From positions 1-64,000 of the forward strand of contig CAJNOP010000522.1 in assembly GCA_905250075.1 (NCBI GenBank): a stretch of DNA of 64,000 nt, written 5' to 3'. A model generated the notes under the pieces. It saw only the letters and a program-made list of their open reading frames with translations, was not told where the DNA came from and searched no databases. The DNA is from Rotaria sp. Silwood1. Taxonomy: Eukaryota; Rotifera; Eurotatoria; Philodinida; Philodinidae. Made by a program: the position numbers and the translations under genes. Shown in pieces: positions 8,828-20,046 of this stretch (the stretch's first letter is position 1; every line of letters starts with the position of its first letter).

Positions 8828-11800
8828 TATTTTCATTTGTTAAAGAACATCTGTCTCTTTAATTTCTTACTGAATGTGACTTTTCTTGTATTACATATTA
8901 ATCATAATCGTAGATGACAGAATCCTGAAATCTGGTTTTTTTTTCATTTAGAACATTGCATAGAGAATCGATTGATGTTATAAAACGCAAATAAAACTAT
9001 ACTTCTAATATCGTAAATGTGTTCAATAGTTAAAATTTTTTCATATTTTACTCTCGATCTATGCTTTTAGTGTTCGTTGTAATTTGCTGAATGACATAAA
9101 AATAAATAATAAATTAATCATATTTTGAATTTTTCACTTCATTCAAAGTTCCCAATTGAGATAAATAAGCATTTACACACTCCTTTCTTGACTGTTCTAA
9201 AAAGAAGATCACTATAGGTTTCTTATTTGTTTTTGAATAATATATTGGTTCAAGATTTTCGGTAGTCATTAGCTTATTTTTCCTGTTGGAAATATTTAAT
9301 GAATGTTATCTACGCAACGAATAATATAATGAATAATTTATAGGAAAGCAACCGAGTCTTAATAATTGTTCAATGGATCATGTCTATCAAAACAATAATC
9401 AACTTCTTTTATTCCCATGATGAACACGATCTTTACATCTGCAAACAAGATAATGATTGAGGAAATGTATTCATAGTGATAGACAGAATTCTAACGACTT
9501 TATTTACCTTTGGTTTTCGTTTGACCAAGTTGAGATGGTGAATTCAACTTTCAACCATTCAATTTCACTCTCAACTCATTTCTTGTTAACTTTTCTGAAA
9601 GTAGAGAAATTCATGATCTACTCCTTAAAAACTTTCCGTTGACAATAGTTTGTTCATTGTCACATATATCTAAATCAAATTTTTTTCTTCTTCTCTTTAA
9701 ATTCATTCCAATTACTTTGAAATCATCTGATATCCTATTGTGAAAAGTAACGGGTGTACTAGAATAAATGTACCTCTCAATTTTTTTGGAATATATCGCT
9801 GAAATTACGACACGGATATTTAAGTTTTTTTTTTCGAAATATAGCTCGTGCGATTCTCTTCAAAAGCTTATCAAAAGAACTGTTCCAACAAATAACTACT
9901 GAATTATATCTGATCAACTCGATTGTGCTCAAAAATGATACATTTTTAAGAAATGATGAATTCCATTTTTCTAGAAAATCATACGTAAGTAACTCAATTC
10001 TAATGCAGGTTTTCTGTGTTTTTGGATGCGCTCTTTGTAACTGTATGGAAAAGATGATGTTCATGCGCTATTTCGATGCTCCAACAGTCGATATTCTACG
10101 AAACATGAGTTGGAATCATTGATTGTTCTTGTTGTACATTTCAGAAGAACACTTTCCAACATTCTGCTTGTAGCGATATAATGGATACAACGTTTTCCTT
10201 CAACATAAAGGTTAACATGATCGTCAAATAATTTTTCATTTATGAGAAAAAAAAGACCGAAATTGCGATGAACTTATATCGAAGCTGCTCAGAAAGCGGA
10301 TGAAAGGAAATAAAGATAAGGCTCTTTTGGAGTAGATGCATAACATGCCAGAACAGATATTCGTTAACACAGTAGAAGTTCTTATGGACTAAAAAATGGT
10401 CTATTCATTCTTTTTATATGGGACTGAAAAGAGCGGTGCAAAATCATTAATATGGAAATGATACTAAATTGAAAGTGTACCGCTTTGAAACAATGTTGTT
10501 AAATTGGTATTCACAGGTAAGCTGGTTAGTTCTAGTAAACATATTCAACTCTAACCAGTGTTTTTTTGTGATAAATCCGATATCTCAATCTTTTTCTTCA
10601 ATTTAATATATACAGATACAGAAAAGCAAGTATTTTTAATTTTTCTATATTGTCTCGTGCACCCTCATTTAACATAATACGTTTTGTTTGTATTGCTGTG
10701 CTCTCTGAACCAACAGAGAATACTAAAAGACAACAGAATAATGTATAAAACTATTTTTTCTTCTGCCATCAAAAGTTCCATTCAATCTGATGGAGCTATT
10801 AAATGAAAAGTATTATAATGACTTTTGTTTATGGACATTATTCAAACATTTAACTTGACTCGTGTCGGATATTGTTAACTAGAATAAATTTCTTATGTTT
10901 TTCAATAAATGGTTCAAGTTTTGGTTTAATTAGATCATTACCATTTCGAACTGAGTTTCTTCTTCTAAACGAAAACAAATTTCTTTCGTAATCAGTTTCT
11001 CAAGTTATTCTATCGCTGTTATCCATAATTTATTGATTAATTCAAATGTTTTGCTCTTTTTCTGTTATCTAATTTGATCAAAAATATCGAACAATAAATG
11101 ATAGAATTTTTCTAATTTTTGTATTTGATCGAGAAGTTTATTTTGTGATCGACAGATATTTCATCGATATTTGGGTGTGGATGAAGTAAAGGCATCCACA
11201 CCCACACCCTATTAGAATGTTCATTGGTGGAGATACTCAATTGTCAACTAAACTCGATTTTTGTGTCATGTCTGTAGCAAACGACTATTTGTTGGAAATT
11301 CACAATGTTGACGAAGGAGTATTTTTTTTCGACTGAAACTTTCTTTTGAGCTCAATATAAGCTCAAATGGGAAGTTACAAGTCAAATAGTTCTTTTGTGA
11401 GCGAAATAGAATGCATATATTAAGAAAGCCTTCGAAAAATAGCAGTAACATTCGATCTAATGAGCACTCACTGTTGCTATTGAAATACGCTTTCATCATC
11501 TGGAAAAAAAACAGTTCTCGCTTCAAAATCATCATTTTGTGTGACCAATTGAGAATGAGCAAAACTTTATAATAACATTTGAATTAAAATCGTATTATTC
11601 TTCGATCTTGAGATTGATTTCACTGGCTAAAGTCGAAAGCAAAAGTGTCGAAAAGAGATGTTGTACTGTTCGAACTTATGAACGTTAAACATCGGAATAA
11701 AATTATTTTAACAATTTGACGAAAGATAATAGTAATAGTCTAAAGCTATATTTATGCTAAATGAACAAGTAATAACTGATTTCAATCAATCACCTGGTTA

Positions 11801-12768
11801 TCCAATGCACTAGCTATTAAAATATTTTGAAAAACTTTGGATAAGTGATCTTGCTTTATAGAACGTGTCTAGATGCTATACACAAACAAAGTTTTAAACT
11901 TGTTGTCTTTCTTTTAAAAGATTTAGTTCGGGTACAATGTATTAGTACTCTGTATAATCAATATAATAATACTGTTATCAATGAATCGGTGTAATACTAA
12001 TTGATTTATTCATTTATCTATGTTACTTCATTATTCTCTGTTTTTTTTCCTTTACTATACTCATACATCGTCTTTCGATCAAGTTCAGATACACCCTGAA
12101 GATTGTTATGACACAAAAATAAAAGAATTTTTTTTTTCATTTGTATGCTGATTATTTTTTCTAATCTCATCATTGTTTCATATGTTGTCCAACCACAAGA
12201 GTTTATTCAAACTATGAATTATTGTGTCATCACTAACGATAATATTAGTGTATTTAATCTAAACCATATTACATAATTGATCATAAATGATGATGAAATA
12301 GAGATACATCTATTGATCAAATATGAATTAAATTCTTCGAAAAAAAAAGACACACAATACTATTGATTCCACCTTTTGTATTGTCTTGTTTTTGTTTGAT
12401 ACTTATTCAGTCTTTTTGCTTTCTTTCTTTCACTCATTATCGAAGCAGACTGATAGAGGAGGGATCATCTGTTACTTTTATACCTCATTACACGATCTCT
12501 AAATAAACTAATCCGAGCTGGCTGTCGCATACATTTATTCGTTGCGTTCTTGTCCCGACGTTTGTAAGTTTGCATGTATTGTTCACACACATATAGTAAA
12601 CAGGAATATTCATTCAGTAAAAACATCAATGAATCATATCAAAGTGTATGTTATTTGATCTGAACGTGTGTAATTTTGTTTTGTCTGTTGTCGAACAATA
12701 CTCAATGACGGTAACATACGCCTGCCATCAATAATGATGACAGATCACATTGTTTTGAAAGTGCCATT
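8828..12768. other. Intergenic AT-rich stretch, one small hairpin
   Basis: No gene could be supported. Short open frames at 9457-9642, 9777-10122 and 11266-11562 lack family features. A perfect short hairpin at 11173-11209 pairs GGGTGTGGATG with CATCCACACCC and uses the same G/T-rich motif as the element at 3908-4040. The last few hundred bases are the upstream region of the EGF gene. Confidence 0.5.
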
Positions 12769-14403
12769 ATGAAAGCAGTATCAATCTGGTGGCTACTTAT
12801 TGTAGTCAATAAAATTATCTATCTTGCCAATGCTTATTGGCTTACAGGTGAGAAAAAAAAAGAGTGTGAAAGTAATTGATGTTTTTGAAAATATGTATAT
12901 ATATATATTTATTTAAAAGGAAATCTTTGTTGGTCAATGCCATGTTTAAATGGGGGTTCATGTTTTGGATCAGCATATACTTATCTTTGTATATGTCCAA
13001 TTAATTATACTGGAGCTTTATGTGAAAAACGACTCGGTAAAAATAATTAAAAATTTATTTATTTATGGTTTTGTGATTTGTAATTTTACATATATATATA
13101 TATATGTATAATAGGTATTTGTCAAGAAAATCCATGTGGTAATCGAGGTTTATGTATTGAAAAAAATTTAACATCATTTGAATGTCGATGTTATTTTGAT
13201 TATATGGGTCCAACATGTGAGGAACATGTCTCAAAAACTGTTCCAAATATATGGTCATGTAAGTATAGAAAAAAAAAATCATGTTTTTTTTTTAATTATT
13301 ACTATTATTATAATATCATTGTAGCACTTTTACCTGCACATACAAGAATTTTATTTGATATGTTAAAAGAAGCATATCGTGCAAAACCAAAACAGAAATC
13401 ATCCATCAATTCAGGAAATGATCACATCGATTTTATTGGTTTATTAAATGCAAATGAATCAATTCGTACTACTTCCATACCAATGACATCAACATCCATC
13501 GAGCCTAATTTAATAACTCATCAAAATGAACTAACGTCAACAGAACATGTTATACAAGCTAAAAATATTCGACTTGAAAGAATCTTTCCCAATATGAATA
13601 TTGCATCAACAGTAGAAATGAATACATATGAATTTACTGAAGAATCATTTCCATACGATTATTCAACAACATTCTTAACAAATTCTGAAATAGATATAAC
13701 ATCTACTCCTATGATTATAGATAATATGACAACAACAGAAATTGAACAAATTCAACCAACATCTTTAAATCCTATTGAAGATCAAGACTCTATTAATGTT
13801 ACAGAACAATTAGACACAATCATAACTTCAACATCAATGGATTGGTTGAATAATAATTATAATATCATCGATGATATAACAACAGAAAATTCATTTGAAC
13901 AAACAAAAAGTTTTACAGAATTCATTGATATAACTACAATTGAACCAATGGATTATACTTCTTCGAATGCCGATGTAACAATTGATGATTATGATGCATC
14001 CTATACATCAGATCAAATGATTACTTCATCTATCAATACATCTGAACTACCATCATCTACACAAACAACTACGATTATTCCAACTACACATAGTCAATTT
14101 CTTTATAAATTATGTCGACAAATTTTATCACATCTTTTACCTAACACATCATCATCAACTGTTACTGCATCTACTTTACCATTAACATCACATTCATCAT
14201 CTAAAAGTGATCATACAACTGATAAATTTCTGTCTTGGATAAGTAAATATCTCAGTTCATCTAAAAGTACAAGTACATCATCAACTGTACCATCATTATT
14301 TATCAATGATATTCGAACATCATCAATTCCATTACAACGGATAGATATGGATGATGTACTTCATCATATGAATAATAATAAGAACATTAATAATGAACAA
14401 TGA
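12769..14403 (+). CDS. Secreted protein with two EGF domains and Thr/Ser-rich tail
   Basis: Four exons, 12769-12847, 12920-13036, 13115-13258 and 13325-14403, join in consistent phase to 472 residues; all introns are GT-AG and under 80 nt. Residues 1-23 form a signal peptide (MKAVSIWWLLIVV...). Two EGF-like domains follow, one per exon: CWSMPCLNGGSCFGSAYTYL ending in CEKRLG, then CQENPCGNRGLC to FDYMGPTC, each with six cysteines. The rest (about 350 residues) is rich in Thr, Ser, Asp and Ile with many TT, TST and SSS runs, as in O-glycosylated mucin-like stalks. No membrane helix or GPI-type hydrophobic end is seen, so secretion is inferred. No orthologue is recognised. Confidence 0.8.
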
Positions 14404-15356
14404 TTATAATCATACATATATATTATTAAAATTACCATTTGTAGAGAACAGTTTGTTCAATTAAATCATTTTTCTTTTTTTTGTTATTGTGAGAGATATT
14501 GTTTAGCCAAATAAATTTTATTCGCTTGTCTTTTAAACACATATTTGTTAAAAATGTATGAATCACTTTTCTTTTCATTTTACAAAATGACTAAGAACTC
14601 CGAGAAAGTAAGTACATTATCGTTCCCATTTCATGCGTTCGATAAAATGTTAATACAAATGAATAATCATTGATCATGAACGATTTAGTACTTACGTCAA
14701 TAATGCAAAAGAAAAAGAGATCAATGAAATATAATTAATTTTAAAATATTAATCAATAGAAATTAAATCAAATTTTTTATATAAAATATAAAGCGTTGGA
14801 GAAAAGCTTTAACCATGCCTTGGCTTCGAAAAAATAATCTTTTTATTTCGTGACGACTTATCAATATTGTTGTGAGTAGGTGTGAGTGTGACAATATTTG
14901 TATTAAGTAGGTGGTACTCGCCCTCAAATCAGCATATTGAAGTAGAGACGGATAATAGCCCGACACCCATTAATCGAAATCGTTTTTGTGACCTTTTTAC
15001 TGATGGGACACTCGTTCTAAAGATGCCCGATACTGTTATTACTGTTTAATGTATATCTTTCTCTCTAAGACAATATAATGGAGAGATAAAGTTTTTTTTT
15101 TTTTACTTTCTTATAAGTACTTAAACAATCTACATTTTGTTAATCAAGTTGTTTTTAGAAAGATCTTTAGTAATCTTTAATAGTAATTTAATTATTCCTA
15201 ATCCTAAAAAGTTAAATCTTCCTTTCAAGAGACCTTATGATAATTGATATAAAAAAATGTAAAAAAATCGCCATATTCAACAAAAAACTTGTCAGGTTAT
15301 GATAGTATGATAGACTATAGATTAGAAAAAAAAAAGTCATCCTTGAATAGAATATA
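14404..15356. other. 3' flank of EGF gene, no gene
   Basis: AT-rich sequence with poly-T and poly-A runs. A G/T-rich patch (about 14871-14890) resembles the GGTGTG motif seen elsewhere. The 67-codon minus-strand frame at 14763-14966 has no family features. Confidence 0.45.
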
Positions 15357-15628
15357 GAAGAATCAAAAGAAAGAAATTTTTCGCCCATAAGTAGGCTTCA
15401 TGATCTTTAGAATGTTCTAAAATTTTTAGTCAAAACGAATATTTCCATCTCTCGAGATATAGCACATTGAAAAAAAAGTTGATTTTATAAAATGCCATCG
15501 TTTTGTTTTTTTTTTTATCTTGGCAAAAAAGCATCCATTTTGGTTGAAAAATTCAGAGCATTCTAAGGATCATGAAATCTACTTATGGAAAAAATCTCAG
15601 ATCAAATATCTTTTCTTTTGATTTTTTT
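15357..15628. mobile_element. TIR element with about 85-bp arms
   Basis: The left arm (15357-15440) contains CATAAGTAGGCTTCATGATC and TAGAATGTTC. The right arm (15525-15628) carries the reverse complement with scattered mismatches (GATCATGAAATCTACTTATG). The outer ends share AATCAAAAGAAA. No coding capacity is seen between the arms. Confidence 0.65.
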
Positions 15629-16043
15629 ATGGAGTCAAATATGCCCTTTCCGGGAATATTTAATAACTCGACAAGAAGAACAAGATACTATTTTTGTGAT
15701 AGTATGAACATAGTGAAGGTTCATAATCGTTATTTTTATGATCAGCTGCCACCTATTGTCAAAAATGATCCCCCCCCCCCCTCCGGTTTTCAGGTTTAAT
15801 AATAGCATGAAAAAAAAATTTCTGATAGGTTGTAAGTCTTATTAAATAGTTTTGTGGTGACGTAAGCGTGTGTAGGTGTAAGATAAAAAAATAATAATAA
15901 TCATAGCCTGATGTTAAATCCACTTTACTTTGTAATATACATATATAAATGAAACAAAAATAGAATTCTGTATTTAAAAAAGATTTATTTAAGCGTCAAT
16001 CACTGCCATATATAAGAGTACCTGGAAAACAGTACAAAAAAAA
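15629..16043. other. Upstream region of candidate peptide gene
   Basis: This contains a C-tract (about 15770-15781) and a TATATAAG box at 16009-16016, 28 nt before the ATG of the next gene. If the box is used, the 5' leader would be only a few nucleotides long. Otherwise no feature is seen. Confidence 0.4.
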
Positions 16044-16822
16044 ATGAACTTCTACTATACATTTATTTTCTTTGGTTTACTTTTATTATTTTCAACTACA
16101 ACTATAGCCTATCCAAATTATCAACATAATGATCCATATGAAGAAGAATATTCAATGTCAAGAATGATTGAACCTGAAATATCAAATATAAATGATGATA
16201 CTTGGGAAAACTTTTTATTTCTCAACGGTAAGAAATTTAACTAAGCGCGTAGTTTATTTTTGAATTTTTTTAAATAATACAAAATAAAAAAGCTAACAAA
16301 TGATAAATGAATATTTTCTTTCGGATGAATTACGTTATTTTATTAAAACACTTCTTATTAAAACAATCATGTATGAACTTGATTGGCATATAGTTATTCA
16401 ATATCTTATTTATTTAATAAATAATGAAGATAAACATCGTGATATAAAATTAATATCAGATCTTTTTCAATTATTATTATCAGTTATTGATATAAATTCA
16501 AATGAACAATCAATGGAATATTTTTCAAATGAAAAAAATCAATTAATTCAAGTTTTTCAACTTATTCTTTCATTTCTTAATCAAATATCTACAATAAATT
16601 TAGATAAATCAAAAACAAAATTTTATATACCATCATTATCATTTGAAAATGAAATAGATAATATAAATTTTTTAATTTATAGAACTATTCGATATATGAT
16701 AATAAATCTTTTAAATAAATAATTAAATTAATATTTTTAAAATTTTTTTTTGAATAAAACTAAATTATTATATTATTATTTTAGAACGAATACGACGTGG
16801 TTGGGGTAGTGGTCGACGATAA
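16044..16822 (+). CDS. Candidate amidated neuropeptide precursor
   Basis: Exon 1 (16044-16227) starts at ATG and encodes a signal peptide (about residues 1-23, ending near TTIAY) and an acidic spacer rich in Asp, Glu and Asn. It ends in phase 1 at GTAAGA. An acceptor at 16783-16784 leads to 16785-16822, which continues in frame as ERIRRGWGSGRR and stop. This gives a 73-residue secretory precursor whose last residues read RR-GWGS-G-RR: a dibasic site, a short peptide, an amidation glycine and a second dibasic site. The 557-nt intron contains a separate 140-codon frame (16300-16722) that cannot be joined in phase. The RRGWGSGRR reading is direct; release of GWGS-amide is inference. Exon 1 read unspliced ends in LNGKKFN. 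Confidence 0.5.
16300..16722 (+). CDS. 140-codon frame inside the peptide-gene intron
   Basis: The frame is open from ATG 16300 to TAA 16720-16722. It is rich in Ile, Leu, Asn and Lys and likely helical (ELRYFIKTLLIKTIMYEL and similar). Its codon pattern looks like the coding exons nearby. It follows an acceptor-like AG at 16291-16292, but entering there from exon 1 (16044-16227) in phase 1 meets TGA at 16301. It also lacks a GT donor at its end. It may be a separate small gene, an alternative exon shifted by a sequence error, or chance. No family is recognised. Confidence 0.3.
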   Translation: MINEYFLSDELRYFIKTLLIKTIMYELDWHIVIQYLIYLINNEDKHRDIKLISDLFQLLLSVIDINSNEQSMEYFSNEKNQLIQVFQLILSFLNQISTINLDKSKTKFYIPSLSFENEIDNINFLIYRTIRYMIINLLNK

Positions 16823-18774
16823 TCAGTATTGTGGATAGTAATTCTTGAATTTCTGTAAAAACATTCTTAATTAATAAAATAAAATAATATTATCCACGAT
16901 AAAAAAAATAATCATAATAAATCATGTAATTGTATATTCGTATCATTTATGTTAAACCTTCTTTCTCTCTCTCTCTCTATATATATATACATATATGTGT
17001 TGTTTTATTAATTAAGTTATAAATGAAATTAACATATAAAATATAATAATATATCTTGTTTTTGAATTCGTAAACAAGAATATTTTTATCAATTAATTTG
17101 TGACTAAGGTTACATGATGATAGAATATATTAATTATAATTCATCATCATACACGCTATGTTTGAAATGACAGCTATATTAAATAAATATTTCTAATGAA
17201 ATAGAACTAAAGAAAAAGTATGCGTTTTGTCATGTAACACAAATAAAAGAGATTCAATATTATTATTTGTTTATTGCGTAGATCATTTTGTATGTAAAAT
17301 GACATATTTCTTGTTCAAAAATGCTTCCTATATATCATGAAAGAATTAAGTAATTATGATATTGTGACATAAAAATAATAAGATAGCTTATAGACATTCT
17401 CTTCTCTTTCCGAATATTAAAATCAAAACTTTTTAGACTTTCCTTGACAACATAGCTTCGAGGCGTTCTCTATGAAATGCAACGCTCTTTGTCGTTTGTT
17501 AGTACTCTTATTAAATCGATCACTTTAATTGAAGAAAAACAACAGTTCTGATGTATGCAGGAAAGTTTCTTTTGCGTTTTTCTTAAAATCAATTTTTTTA
17601 ACAAGAAAAATATGCTTGTTTTTTTTTGCTCAAATTTACGAAATTCGGCACCCTTTGAAAAGTTAAGATCATTGGAAAAACACGCTTTGAAATAATGCTT
17701 CTCCTAAGTGATAGAAATGATGTTTTGTGAAAGCGAAAAAAAAAATACTTGTACTACAAATTGATTCTAGTTGTGATAAAAGAACTGTAGCTCAAAAAAC
17801 AGATGAAGGACAAAGTTTTACAGAAGAGAATAGTTCTGGTCATTTTGGGACTTGATAGCTTTATACCTTCCTCAAGGAAGCGTCTGAGAATTCGAAGTCT
17901 ATGATAACTTTTGCTCTATCTATCGAAGTCTAGCTGTCTTGAATATAAGAAAACTTTCTATATTGCACACTTTTCAGTTTGACGAAGCGGTTTTTGCTGG
18001 ACTGGAACCTATGTATGATGGACACCATTTTTTTAATGTTCGGACAGAATGGTCTGAATCATTTAATCTGTGGTTTAAAACTATCGAGTTTGTTGAAATG
18101 AATTCTTTCATTCTTTTTTTCTTTCAACTATTGAGATGCTAATCAACGATTTATGGAGTCTGATTCAAGTTGATGAAAACAATCACAATATCTCTTTGGA
18201 AGAAAACCTACTAATATTGCCTGAATCATTGGAAATTATGAGAAGTTTTTATCTTTTTGTAGATCGCTTCCTATGTAAAAACCAAAGATTTTGTCAATTT
18301 TTGTGCCTTTTGACATACATTCAATAAATTAGATTTTACATACTTGTATCCGATCCTCAATAAAAATTAGCTAACTGTATCAAAGATGATTTCAAAACCT
18401 GTCGATTCCTAGAGATATATTGTACTAATAAACTAAAATATGTTTATAATTTTAAGTTCCAGAAAGATTGGTTATTTTCGTTGATTTTAAGATACTGAAA
18501 AAAAAATTAGTTTTCATATGTTCTGTAATATTTAAAAGAGAAACGAAGAGTATAGATCGAAAGAAAACAATGTAAAAGACGATAGTCTTACATGTTATGA
18601 TTCTTTTTTTTTTTGCTTTGTACAAAAGAACCAATTAGAAAAAAAAGAAGCATAGAAAAATGTATCCTAAGAAGGTTATATTGGCATTTTAAGTTGCTAT
18701 ATAATGACTATAAATATGTATAGAGTCGAATTATTGTTTAATAGTACTTTCAAATGTATTTTAAATGAGTGTAG
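16823..18774. other. No gene supported; microsatellite inside
   Basis: A CT/TA microsatellite lies at about 16965-16992. Overlapping open frames at 17939-18142 and 18136-18327 contain Phe-, Leu- and Glu-rich peptides (for example FDEAVFAGLEPMYDGHHFF) that might be the relic of a gene, but no family was recognised and there is no splice model. Confidence 0.4.
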
Positions 18775-20046
18775 ATGAAACTATCCAAGTTGTTATGTTA
18801 TTCTTTTCGATACTTTAAAAGAATAAGTGTTTCTTTTTTGCTTATGAATCGATACTATTCAGATTCGGATGATGCATATTATGTTACTCGTCCACAATCG
18901 GATAATATACATGCATCTGGTTGGCAATCACCATTACCAACAACTGATGGAATATCATCACCATCATCATCAATAACACGTATTGTTGTTGAATGTCCAT
19001 TTGGATCAAAAAAATGTAATTATTCAATTGATAAATCACAACGTGGTCGTTTAATTGTTACTGTACGTCGTCGACATACATTTAAATCTGATTATTTTTC
19101 ATTAAATAATAAAAATAATATAGCTATTCAAACATTTACTATTCCATATGATGCTGATATTGATCATTTAAAATCTTATGTTGAACGATATACAAATCGT
19201 TTAATTATTGAAATTCCTCGTTTATCTTCATCATATATAAATAATAATCATACATATAGACATTTAATTCATTCACCTAATATATTAACATCATCAATAG
19301 GTGCTTCTCAATTAATATATGATGATATTAAACCTAATAGAAAATTTTTTCATAATAATGAAAAATTAGAATATCTTATTGATTGTCATGGTTATACAGC
19401 TGATGAACTTGATGTATTTATTCAAGATCAAAATTTAATTGTTCATGGTCAAACTAAACAAATAAGATCAGATGATCCAACACAAGAAAATATATTAAAA
19501 AAATTTTCACGTAAAATTTCATTACCATATACAGTTGATTTATCAAAAGTTATATCATATTTAAAAAATGGTCAATTACGAATTGAAGCACCACTTAAAC
19601 GTGAATTTTATTCTAATAATACTGAAATTCTTTTACCTGAATCTCAATTAACAACAATACCAAATAGAACATTTGTTGAATATAATCGAATTCAATCACC
19701 TATTTCAAGTAATCGACAACATGAATATGTAAATCATCGTCGAAAATATGATCGTAATAATATTCATCGACCATCAAGTCCAATGCGACGAGTATATTCA
19801 ACTGAATATCTTAATTATCCACTTTATAGATCATCGGAAGATATGAATAATGATGGTGATGATGAAGATGATTCAAGACAAGGTCAACATCGACAAACAG
19901 TTAATTATGAACGTTATATTACACGTCGACATGGTACAAGACAACCACCAATATATAGATCTACATATTCACCAACAAATCATATTGTTAGAACTACAAC
20001 ACATCGTAATTATCCAATGGATGAAAATATGTATTATAGGTATTAA
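18775..20046 (+). CDS. Small heat-shock protein with two alpha-crystallin domains
   Basis: A single open frame of 423 codons. The ATG at 18844 (MNRYYSDSDD) may be the true start, because the 23 residues before it look like translated leader. Two Hsp20/alpha-crystallin domains are visible. The first, about residues 70-155, runs from VECPFGSKKCNYSIDKSQRG to YTNRLIIEIPR. The second, about 190-275, runs from KLEYLIDCHGYTADELDVFI to LPYTVDLSKVISYLKNGQL and RIEAPLK. The second matches the family core better (G-x-L-x-I/V-x-A/P end motif). The C-terminal 140 residues are Arg/Tyr/His/Asn-rich and probably disordered. Members act as ATP-independent holdases for unfolding proteins. Two tandem domains are unusual, since most members have one. 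There are no introns. Confidence 0.8.
   Translation: MKLSKLLCYSFRYFKRISVSFLLMNRYYSDSDDAYYVTRPQSDNIHASGWQSPLPTTDGISSPSSSITRIVVECPFGSKKCNYSIDKSQRGRLIVTVRRRHTFKSDYFSLNNKNNIAIQTFTIPYDADIDHLKSYVERYTNRLIIEIPRLSSSYINNNHTYRHLIHSPNILTSSIGASQLIYDDIKPNRKFFHNNEKLEYLIDCHGYTADELDVFIQDQNLIVHGQTKQIRSDDPTQENILKKFSRKISLPYTVDLSKVISYLKNGQLRIEAPLKREFYSNNTEILLPESQLTTIPNRTFVEYNRIQSPISSNRQHEYVNHRRKYDRNNIHRPSSPMRRVYSTEYLNYPLYRSSEDMNNDGDDEDDSRQGQHRQTVNYERYITRRHGTRQPPIYRSTYSPTNHIVRTTTHRNYPMDENMYYRY

Noticed and set aside
9457..11562. Short frames as small genes
   Set aside because: No splice structure, domain or codon pattern like the real genes in the window.
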